DNA of 64,000 nucleotides, from assembly GCA_913056385.1 (NCBI GenBank), contig CAJXND010000001.1, positions 62,001-126,000 on the forward strand, given 5' to 3'. Origin of the DNA: an uncultured Ectothiorhodospiraceae bacterium (GTDB lineage: Bacteria > Pseudomonadota > Gammaproteobacteria > Nitrococcales > Nitrococcaceae). Numbering within the stretch: position 1 is the first letter of the stretch; the number at the start of each line of letters is the position of its first letter. The notes under the pieces were generated by a model. That model searched no databases, was not told the origin of the DNA, and saw only the letters and a list, made by a program, of their open reading frames with translations. The translations under genes and the position numbers were made by a program. Below, piece by piece: positions 24,891 through 31,273 of this stretch.

Positions 24891-25291
24891 GCCCGCAGTG
24901 GTCGCTCATAGGCGGCGGAAGCCACATGGGATTCGTGCAGTGTGACGCGCAGGCGGTCCAGGGAGCGGGCGGTCTCGCCGAGCTCACCGGCGTGGATGGC
25001 CGAGGCGAGGGCGTCGGCGATATGCCGGGCCAGATATTCCGTGGTGGTGTTCACGCCCTCGAACTCGGCCAGCGCGTCGAGATTGGCCAGGTTGTAGCGG
25101 CCCAGGATGCTGCGCAGGACCTCGGTGGCACGGGCGATGTCAACGACCACGCCGTCGACGTCCAGATCCTCGCGGAAGAATGTTGCATCCGTCACGTAGG
25201 TCGCACCATGCAGCGCCTGGGCGGGGCCGAAGGTCTCGCCGCGGAAGCTGTGGGCAATCATGAAATGGTCTCGGACATTGACGCGGTACAT
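24887..25291 (-). CDS. Divergent 6-pyruvoyl-tetrahydropterin synthase (QueD-like) family protein
   Basis: A 134-residue T-fold protein of the PTPS/QueD family. The framework is retained: AHSF with H14, LHGATY with H28, [17 protein letters not shown] and [16 protein letters not shown] with the pterin-anchoring E85. But the active site is not: the second zinc His of HGH is A30, the Cys position is A24, and the Asp-His pair aligns to N67-L68. Hence it cannot use the usual QueD chemistry. ATG 25291 has AAGGAG six bases upstream, two bases after the dehydrogenase stop. It may bind a pterin or catalyse a new reaction. Confidence 0.85.
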   Translation of the reverse strand: MYRVNVRDHFMIAHSFRGETFGPAQALHGATYVTDATFFREDLDVDGVVVDIARATEVLRSILGRYNLANLDALAEFEGVNTTTEYLARHIADALASAIHAGELGETARSLDRLRVTLHESHVASAAYERPLRA

Positions 25292-25293
25292 GG

Positions 25294-26271
25294 TCACTCC
25301 TTGTAGCGGATACGATGGCACAGGCCGGCGCCATTCATGATGGCGCCCATGGCCTGTGGCAGCTGTTCAAAGGGTGTCTCACCGTCGATCAGCACCGCCC
25401 ATTCGGGATGGGCGGCCAGCAGCTGAAGCGCCTTGCGGAGCCGACGCCGATGATCCCAGCGGGGGTGCATCAACGGCGGGATCCGGCCGACCTGGCTGGA
25501 GCGGAGGGTAAGACGCCGCGAATGGAATGCCTCCCCGAGGGGCAGACTGATGGCCCGGTCGCCAAACCAGCTGAGCTCGATGATCGTGGCCTCGTTGGCG
25601 GCGACCTCCAGTGCCAGTTGCAGGCCGTCTTCGCTCGCGCTGGCATGGATGATCCGGTCGTTGGCGGTGCGGGCCGCATCAGGGTGGGCGAAGTCGATAC
25701 CCAGTCGCTCCGCTGTCTCGCGCCGTGTCGGGTTGATGTCGACCAGTTCCACTTCGGTGCCGGGAATCGCCGCGCAGAGGGCCGCGGTGAGCGTGCCGAC
25801 CACGCCGGCACCGATCACGCTGATCCGTTCGCCGGCCCGGGGCATGGCATCCCAGCAGGCATTCAGGGCCGTTTCCGCATTGGCGGCGAGCACGGCGCGC
25901 CCGGCGGGCAGATCCGCCGGTAGCGGCTCGACGGCATCCACCGGCACGGTATAGCGCGTTTGATGGGGGTAGAGGCAGAACACCCTCGTCCCCTGCCAAC
26001 CCGGCGGCCCTTCCTCGACAAGACCGACATTGACGTAGCCGTACTTGACAGGCGCCGGGAAGTCGCCCGCCTGAAAGGGGGCCCGCATCCTTTGCGCCTC
26101 GCTGGCCGGTACCTGCCCATGCCAGACCAGCGACTCGGTGCCGCGGCTGATGCCGGTATAGAGGGTGCGCACCAGGAGTTCGTCCCGGCCGGGTTCCCCG
26201 ATCGGCTCGCTGCGATGCTCACCCGTACCGGGTGCCGTTATCCAGAAGGCCTGAGCGTTGCGGTCACTCAT
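25294..26271 (-). CDS. Medium-chain dehydrogenase/reductase, BchC-like
   Basis: A 325-residue MDR-superfamily oxidoreductase. The NAD(P)-binding loop is [19 protein letters not shown] with acidic partner VELVDINP, typical of Rossmann domains. The N-terminal catalytic domain has [16 protein letters not shown], which resembles the GISTGTE of bacteriochlorophyllide dehydrogenase BchC and lacks the zinc-binding Cys of classical alcohol dehydrogenases. The substrate is unknown. It heads the minus-strand operon dehydrogenase-PTPS-glycosyltransferase-methyltransferase-flippase, divergent from a CDP-alcohol phosphotransferase. No photosynthesis gene is seen, so an oxidation step in the cluster is the best inference. 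Confidence 0.85.
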   Translation of the reverse strand: MSDRNAQAFWITAPGTGEHRSEPIGEPGRDELLVRTLYTGISRGTESLVWHGQVPASEAQRMRAPFQAGDFPAPVKYGYVNVGLVEEGPPGWQGTRVFCLYPHQTRYTVPVDAVEPLPADLPAGRAVLAANAETALNACWDAMPRAGERISVIGAGVVGTLTAALCAAIPGTEVELVDINPTRRETAERLGIDFAHPDAARTANDRIIHASASEDGLQLALEVAANEATIIELSWFGDRAISLPLGEAFHSRRLTLRSSQVGRIPPLMHPRWDHRRRLRKALQLLAAHPEWAVLIDGETPFEQLPQAMGAIMNGAGLCHRIRYKE

Positions 26272-26335
26272 CGCCGGGGGCTGCTCCCTTGCTGCTAGAC
26301 TCGTGATCCTGGTTTCCGATGAGCGGAGGGTAGCA

Positions 26336-27052
26336 TTGGTTCCGCGTCGCGCCGCCGATATCCCCTGGCTGATCCTGCCGGACCTGCTCGTGGCCGCTAT
26401 TGTGCTGACCGCGGCGGCGGGCGGTCTGCGTCTTGTCCTGGGTCTGCCCGCCGGCGTCCTGCCGCTGGCCCTGCTCGCCTATGCCGCCATGGCGATCATG
26501 CTCTGGCGGCTCTGTGGCAATCGACCGCTGACGCCGGCGGATCGCGTTACCCTGGGACGGGGCCTGCTGGTCATGCTGCTGATCGGGTTGCTACCGGCGG
26601 CCGGGGGGTTGCGGGCGGAACCCGTGCTGCCCTTTGCCCTGGCGTTGACAGCCGTTCTGCTGGACGGGCTGGATGGTCTCGTGGCGCGGCGGCTGAACTG
26701 TGTCACCCGGGCCGGTGCCCGTTTCGACATGGAGCTCGATGCGGTACTGCTGCTGGTGCTATCCGTCTGGGTCGTACAGCTGGGGCTCGCCGGCGCCTGG
26801 GTGCTCGGCATCGGTGCCTGGCGTTATGTTTTCGTCCTGGCCGGCCGGCTTCGTCCCGAGCTCCGGCGGCCCCTGGCGCCGTCACAGCGCCGCCGGGTGA
26901 TCTGCGGCATCCAGGGGGTGGGCCTTTCAGTCTGCCTCGCACCCGGTTTTCCGCCGGCCTGGGTGCCACTGCTCGCAGGTGCTTTGCTGGCCCTTTTGAG
27001 TTATTCGTTCCTCGTGGATGCTGCGGCATCATGGCAGACAGACAAGGGTTGA
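26336..27052 (+). CDS. CDP-alcohol phosphatidyltransferase family protein
   Basis: A 238-residue membrane enzyme that joins a CDP-activated alcohol to an alcohol acceptor. The signature D-G-x2-A-R-x8-G-x3-D-x3-D is intact (LLDGLDGLVARRL to GARFDMELDA), with five to six hydrophobic helices. I choose the TTG at 26336, preceded by GGAGGG at six bases; longer in-frame starts would overlap the divergent dehydrogenase and lack homology. YceI follows 12 bases downstream. Together with the divergent operon it suggests that the cluster product is attached to a lipid or polyol, but substrate pairs are unknown. Confidence 0.85.
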   Translation: MVPRRAADIPWLILPDLLVAAIVLTAAAGGLRLVLGLPAGVLPLALLAYAAMAIMLWRLCGNRPLTPADRVTLGRGLLVMLLIGLLPAAGGLRAEPVLPFALALTAVLLDGLDGLVARRLNCVTRAGARFDMELDAVLLLVLSVWVVQLGLAGAWVLGIGAWRYVFVLAGRLRPELRRPLAPSQRRRVICGIQGVGLSVCLAPGFPPAWVPLLAGALLALLSYSFLVDAAASWQTDKG

Positions 27053-27063
27053 GGAGTTCGATC

Positions 27064-27657
27064 ATGCACAAGCTGGCGTTCAAGTCCGTACTGCTGGGTC
27101 TTCTGCTTTCCATCGGCACGGGTGCCCAGGCCGCGCCGGAGCGGTTCGTGCTCGACGAGAGCCATGTCAGCGTCGGTTTTCTCGCGGGACATGCACGCTT
27201 TGCCAGCGTGCTCGGACAATTTACCGACGTCTCCGGCGGATTTGTCTACGATGCCGAGGCCCGACGACTGGTCTCCGGCAGTGTCACGGTGGACGCCGCG
27301 AGCGTCTTTACCGGTCATGAGGACCGTGACGGGCATCTTCGCGACGGTGACTTCCTCGCGATCGAGCAGTATCCGGTGATCCGGTTCGAGGCAACCGGTT
27401 ATGAACCGACCGGCGAGGACGGGGGCATCCTTCGGGGTGACCTGACCCTGCTCGGCGAGACCCGGCCGATCGAACTCGCACTCACCCTCAACCGCCGTGC
27501 CGCCCATCCCATCGGCGGCGCCGACACGCTGGGTGGCTCGGCGCGCGGCGCGATCCATCGCAGTGACTTCGGCATGGACTACGCCCTGGAGGGGGATCTG
27601 GTCGGCGATCGCATCGACCTGATCATCGAGTTCGAGGCCATCCGCGAGGATGGCTGA
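27064..27657 (+). CDS. YceI family periplasmic protein
   Basis: A 197-residue exported lipocalin-like protein that binds amphipathic or isoprenoid molecules such as polyprenyl chains. A signal peptide covers residues 1-23 (ending GAQA), followed by the YceI domain with DESHVSVGFLAGHARFASV, GSVTVDAASVFTGHEDRDGH and RGAIHRSDFGMDY. GAGGAG lies about seven bases upstream of ATG 27064; an in-frame upstream start at 27031 is in the previous gene. It is probably co-transcribed with the CDP-alcohol phosphotransferase. Its ligand could be a product of the neighbouring cluster, which is only a suggestion. Confidence 0.9.
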   Translation: MHKLAFKSVLLGLLLSIGTGAQAAPERFVLDESHVSVGFLAGHARFASVLGQFTDVSGGFVYDAEARRLVSGSVTVDAASVFTGHEDRDGHLRDGDFLAIEQYPVIRFEATGYEPTGEDGGILRGDLTLLGETRPIELALTLNRRAAHPIGGADTLGGSARGAIHRSDFGMDYALEGDLVGDRIDLIIEFEAIREDG

Positions 27658-28633
27658 GCCGGTTGCCGATGTCAGTCAACCGCGCATCGGTCTCGCCCTG
27701 GGCGGGGGGGCAGCCCGTGGCTGGGCCCACATCGGAGTGATCCGCGCGCTGCGGGAGGCGGGGATCGAGGCGGATATCATCGCGGGTACCTCGGTGGGTG
27801 CCATTGCCGGCGCCATGCTTGGCAGTGGGCATCTCGATGCCTTCGAGCAATGGGTGCGGTCGCTCAACCGCCGCGATGTCCTGTCCTACATGGATTTCGA
27901 TATCGGCAATGGCGGCTTTATCCAGGGACGCCGCCTGATGGCACGCTTCCACAAGACCTTCGACGCCATGGATTTCGCGGACCTGGACCGGGCGCTGGGT
28001 GTTGTCGCCACCGATCTGTACAGCGGCCAGGAGCGCTGGTTGCGGGAGGGCGACCTGGCCACCGCGGTGCGGGCCTCGATGGCCCTGCCGGGCGTATTCA
28101 CGCCGGTGCACGTCAGGGGGGAGTGGCTGGTGGATGGCGGTCTGGTCAACCCGGTGCCGATCTCGCTCTGCCATGCCATGGGCGCTGATCGGGTCATCGC
28201 GGTCAATCTCAGTGGCGGGCTCGTCGGCAGGCGACTCCAGTCGCCGGTCGGCCAGACGACGGCGCATGGTACTGATCACGAGGATCACGAACCGGCCGAT
28301 CAGCCCGATAGCCCATCGGGATCGCCGCTTGCCTGGTGGCATCGTGTCTCCAGCGGCTTCCGGGACAGCGCCGAGGCCCTTCAGGCACAGTTCCAGCGCG
28401 GCGAACAGGATGCCGCCCCGGGCGTTTTCGACGTTATCGCCACGGCGGTGAACGTGATGCAGGACCGGATAACCCGTAGCCGCATGGCAGGCGATCCGCC
28501 GGACCTGCTCATCAGCCCGCGGCTGGCGCACATCGGACTGCTGGAGCTGCATCGGGGCGAGGAGGCGATCGCCGAGGGGTACGACTGCGTGGAGCGCATG
28601 CGTCCCGCGGTCGAGGCGTTCCTGGAGGACTAG
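27650..28633 (+). CDS. Patatin-like phospholipase (RssA/NTE family)
   Basis: A 327-residue serine esterase of the patatin family, RssA-like. The oxyanion loop is LALGGGAARGWAHIG, the nucleophile Ser is in GTSVGA (G-x-S-x-G, near residue 47), and the catalytic Asp is in VDGGLVN. The C-terminal third is hydrophilic and less conserved. It has no signal peptide, so it acts on membrane lipids from the cytosol. It overlaps the YceI stop by eight bases and converges on the phosphoribulokinase gene by four. The lipid substrate is unknown. Confidence 0.9.
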   Translation: MAEPVADVSQPRIGLALGGGAARGWAHIGVIRALREAGIEADIIAGTSVGAIAGAMLGSGHLDAFEQWVRSLNRRDVLSYMDFDIGNGGFIQGRRLMARFHKTFDAMDFADLDRALGVVATDLYSGQERWLREGDLATAVRASMALPGVFTPVHVRGEWLVDGGLVNPVPISLCHAMGADRVIAVNLSGGLVGRRLQSPVGQTTAHGTDHEDHEPADQPDSPSGSPLAWWHRVSSGFRDSAEALQAQFQRGEQDAAPGVFDVIATAVNVMQDRITRSRMAGDPPDLLISPRLAHIGLLELHRGEEAIAEGYDCVERMRPAVEAFLED

Positions 28634-29643
28634 TCGGCGAGGGCGGACACCCGGGTGAGCACAGGCCATGCCACGAGCATCTGCGCAAAACGAACGGTCG
28701 CCGGTCTCGCGGGCCCGCCGGGGCGATCACCGGCCGGCGCGTCGAGGCCGGCGAATGCGCAGATGGCCTGTTCCAGCGTCTCCAGCGCGGCGGGGGCCAT
28801 GTAGCCATCGACATGCAGCACGTTGACCGCCCGGCCGCGAAACTGGCTGGGAACGGTGGCCAGCATGAAGGGCATGGCGTGCTGCCGGGTCATGTTGCTG
28901 AGATCCACCGGCAGGAACAACGACTGCGGATCTTCATCGCGGGGTTCAACGATGACCTCGAGGTGGTAGCAGGTCTCCGAAACGTCGGCATCCAGCCGGC
29001 CCAGGGCCAGTCGCCCCAGTTCGCTCGGGTGGATGCGCAGGATAACGTCGGCGACGTCCTGCTGGCCGGCAATCCAGCGCTCGTACTGGCTGGCCCGACG
29101 GCTGATCTCGGCCTCCGCATCCGCCGGGGCGTAGCCGCGCTCGAGGGTGTCCCGGCGATGTTTCCACTCGCGTTTGACCGCCGCGGCCGTATCCACATAG
29201 ACAGAGAAATCGAGCAGCGGCCGGAATTCGGGGTAGAGGGTGTGCAATCCCTCGACCATGACCACCGGCGTGGGGCTGTGCCGGCGAGGAGGCTGGAAGC
29301 GCCCCGTGGCATGGTCGTAAACGGGTATCTCCACCGCCTGGCCGGCGCGCAGGCGTCGGAGATGGTCAACCGCCTGGTCCAGGTGGTTGGCATCGGGGTC
29401 AAGTGGGGTGCGGCCGGAGATCCGGCGGGTGGCGCGGTCCTCGGCGTGGTAGCCGTCAAGACTGATCTGGCTGACCCGATCGGCCCCGAGCAGCCACTCC
29501 AGACCCTGGGTATAGGTGCTCTTGCCGCTGCCGCTGTCACCGGCGACGCCCACCACGATCGGACGCTGCCGGGCCGCCAGCCGGGCGGGCAGCTGATTGG
29601 CGCCGGGACGCGGCGCCATGTCCTGGGCGTTGCGGGCTGTCAT
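28630..29643 (-). CDS. Phosphoribulokinase family protein (type II-like)
   Basis: A 337-residue P-loop kinase related to phosphoribulokinase/uridine kinase. The Walker A is AGDSGSGKST (34-43), followed by ISLDGYHAEDR, LDPDANHLDQAVDHLRRL, YDHATGRFQPP and VVMVEGLHTLYPEFRPLLDF, closer to the cyanobacterial/plant-like type II PRK than to proteobacterial type I. No RuBisCO or cbb gene is in the window. ATG 29643 fits the family; an upstream frame to 29796 is not homologous. It diverges from rraA. It may phosphorylate ribulose 5-phosphate or a similar sugar. Confidence 0.85.
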   Translation of the reverse strand: MTARNAQDMAPRPGANQLPARLAARQRPIVVGVAGDSGSGKSTYTQGLEWLLGADRVSQISLDGYHAEDRATRRISGRTPLDPDANHLDQAVDHLRRLRAGQAVEIPVYDHATGRFQPPRRHSPTPVVMVEGLHTLYPEFRPLLDFSVYVDTAAAVKREWKHRRDTLERGYAPADAEAEISRRASQYERWIAGQQDVADVILRIHPSELGRLALGRLDADVSETCYHLEVIVEPRDEDPQSLFLPVDLSNMTRQHAMPFMLATVPSQFRGRAVNVLHVDGYMAPAALETLEQAICAFAGLDAPAGDRPGGPARPATVRFAQMLVAWPVLTRVSALAD

Positions 29644-29733
29644 CGGGGACCTTTGAACACAGCGGGCGGGAAGATCGCAGTGGGGAGATTCGCTCCGGCC
29701 GGAGTACGCTGTCAAATCCGTCCGGGCCGGGAG

Positions 29734-29762
29734 TTGCTCACCGTGAAGCGGGCGGTTAGCTT
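29734..29762 (+). promoter_or_regulatory. candidate rraA promoter
   Basis: TTGCTC (29734-29739), a 17-base spacer and TAGCTT (29757-29762) lie 27 bases upstream of rraA and directly before its AAAGGAG ribosome-binding site. The match to consensus is moderate. Confidence 0.42.
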
Positions 29763-29789
29763 TGCGCCTGTGGACAAAGGAGTTTTCCG

Positions 29790-30269
29790 ATGGCAATCAA
29801 GACCACCGACCTGTGTGACGAACATGTCGAGCAACTACGTATTCTCTCCCCTATTTTCGGGGACTACGGCGGGCGGCACGGGTTTTCCGGCGTGATCGAG
29901 ACGGTCAAGACGTTCGAGGACAACTCCCGGGTCCGGGAGGTGCTCGAGACCCCGGGGGAAGGGCGGGTACTGGTCGTGGACGGTGCCGGGTCGCTGCGCT
30001 GCGCACTCGTGGGTGACCAGCTTGCCGCCAAGGCCCGCGACAACGGCTGGAGTGGTCTGCTGGTCTATGGCTGTGTGCGGGATGCGGCCGACCTCGCGGA
30101 CCTTGATATCGGCATCAAGGCGTTGAATACCCATCCCTGCCGAAGCCAAAAGAACAATGCCGGCGAGGTGGGGGTTGTCGTGACCCTGGCCGGCGCCACG
30201 ATCAAGCCGGGCGAGTGGCTGTGTGCCGATCGCGACGGTATCGTTATCGCCGCAGAGGCGCTGGTCTAG
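29790..30269 (+). CDS. rraA: RraA family protein (ribonuclease E activity regulator)
   Basis: A 159-residue RraA, the trimeric protein that binds RNase E and inhibits RNA decay in gammaproteobacteria; relatives are 4-hydroxy-4-methyl-2-oxoglutarate aldolases. The signature blocks are TTDLCDEHVEQ, SPIFGDYGG, VLVVDGAGSLRCALVGDQLA, GLLVYGCVRDAADLADLDIG and GEWLCADRDGIVIA. Length equals E. coli RraA (161). AAAGGAG lies eight bases upstream. It starts a compact run with the CBS protein and hslR. Aldolase activity cannot be excluded. Confidence 0.93.
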   Translation: MAIKTTDLCDEHVEQLRILSPIFGDYGGRHGFSGVIETVKTFEDNSRVREVLETPGEGRVLVVDGAGSLRCALVGDQLAAKARDNGWSGLLVYGCVRDAADLADLDIGIKALNTHPCRSQKNNAGEVGVVVTLAGATIKPGEWLCADRDGIVIAAEALV

Positions 30270-30298
30270 GCGCGGAAGCGCAGGTAAGGAGAGCGGAC

Positions 30299-30757
30299 AT
30301 GGCGGAATCCATTCGATCACTGCTGCGGGCGGGTCCCGCGGCCCTCCACGCCCTGGGTCCCGACGCGACGGTGGCTGATGCCGTCGGGCTGATGAACCGG
30401 AACAATATTGGTGCGGTGCTCGTCATGACGCCGGATGAGGCGCTGCTGGGCGTGTTCACCGAGCGTGATGTCCTGCGCCGCGTTCTGGGCGAGCGCCTCG
30501 ATCCCGCCGCCACACCGCTGGAATCGGTGATGACGCGAAAGGTGTTCTGGATCCCGCCGACAGCTACCGTGGACGAGGCGATGACGGTGGTCTCGGAGCG
30601 GAATGTCCGACATCTTCCGGTCATGGAGGCGGAGCGGGTCCTGGGCATGATCTCGGTGCGTGATCTCACGGCTGCCGTGGTCCGGGAGCGCGACCTGCAG
30701 GTCGCGGAACTCACCAGCTACATGCACGGAAGTTACGGGGGCCATGTCGGCAGCTGA
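30299..30757 (+). CDS. CBS domain-containing protein
   Basis: A 152-residue protein made of two CBS repeats that typically bind adenine nucleotides. Repeat one covers VADAVGLMNRNNIGAVLVM and TERDVLRRV; repeat two covers VDEAMTVVSERNVRHLPVM and ISVRDLTAAVV. It has no other catalytic or membrane domain. AAGGAGAG lies seven bases before ATG 30299, 30 bases after rraA. The stop is 14 bases into the hslR gene, suggesting translational coupling. A sensor of cellular energy state is the family idea; the partner is unknown. Confidence 0.9.
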   Translation: MAESIRSLLRAGPAALHALGPDATVADAVGLMNRNNIGAVLVMTPDEALLGVFTERDVLRRVLGERLDPAATPLESVMTRKVFWIPPTATVDEAMTVVSERNVRHLPVMEAERVLGMISVRDLTAAVVRERDLQVAELTSYMHGSYGGHVGS

Positions 30758-31139
30758 CGCGGTACGCCTCGACCGGTGGCTCTGGGCGGCGCGGTTTTTC
30801 AAGACGCGTCGCCTCGCCGTGGATGCCATCAAGGGTGGAAAGGTCAGCGTCGACGGTGCCCGGGCCAAGCCCGCACGGGCCGTCAAGGTGGGACAGCGAC
30901 TGATCATCCGCAAGGGGCCGCAGACCTTCGAGGTCGACGTTGAAGGCCTCTCGGAGCAGCGCGGCCCCGCCCCGGAGGCGCAGATGCTCTACACGGAGAC
31001 CGCTGCCAGCCAGGAAGCGCGTGCACAGCAGCGTGCTGAACTGCGGGCGGCATCTGCCGCGCAGCCCCGGCCGGACCACCGACCGGAGCGCCGGGATCGT
31101 CGACGGCTCGCCTCGTTCAAGCGGGGAAATAACGATTGA
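30744..31139 (+). CDS. hslR: Ribosome-associated heat shock protein Hsp15
   Basis: A 131-residue S4-domain RNA-binding protein. Hsp15 recycles stalled 50S subunits carrying peptidyl-tRNA after heat shock. The S4 domain covers RLDRWLWAARFFKTRRLAVD and GGKVSVDGARAKPARAVK, and the long basic C-terminal tail (QRAELRAASAAQPRPDHRPE) is as in E. coli HslR. ATG 30744 overlaps the upstream CBS gene by 14 bases. It ends just before the AT-rich gap that precedes the phospholipase cassette. Confidence 0.9.
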   Translation: MSAADAVRLDRWLWAARFFKTRRLAVDAIKGGKVSVDGARAKPARAVKVGQRLIIRKGPQTFEVDVEGLSEQRGPAPEAQMLYTETAASQEARAQQRAELRAASAAQPRPDHRPERRDRRRLASFKRGNND

Positions 31140-31158
31140 ACTTTACGACAAAATTCTT

Positions 31159-31173
31159 GTTAATCTAGTTAAT
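31159..31173 (+). repeat. GTTAAT direct repeat in AT-rich gap
   Basis: GTTAAT occurs at 31159-31164 and again at 31168-31173 (nine-base period) in the only markedly AT-rich stretch between hslR and the phospholipase genes. No convincing -35/-10 pair is obvious there; TTTACG at 31142 with TAGTTA at 31166 is the best weak candidate. It may be a regulator site or chance. Confidence 0.3.
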
Positions 31174-31273
31174 TGATGGGGATGAATCGCATCGAAAAAA
31201 TCAGGACAAGGTAACCAGTCCGTGACGCCTCTGTGCGAGACCGGCGGGTTCCCCACGGTCTCGGAAAACGGAC

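Noticed and set aside
28630..30269. PRK-RraA pair as a Calvin-cycle module
   Set aside because: They are divergent, and RraA is an RNase E regulator by sequence; no other carbon-fixation gene is seen.
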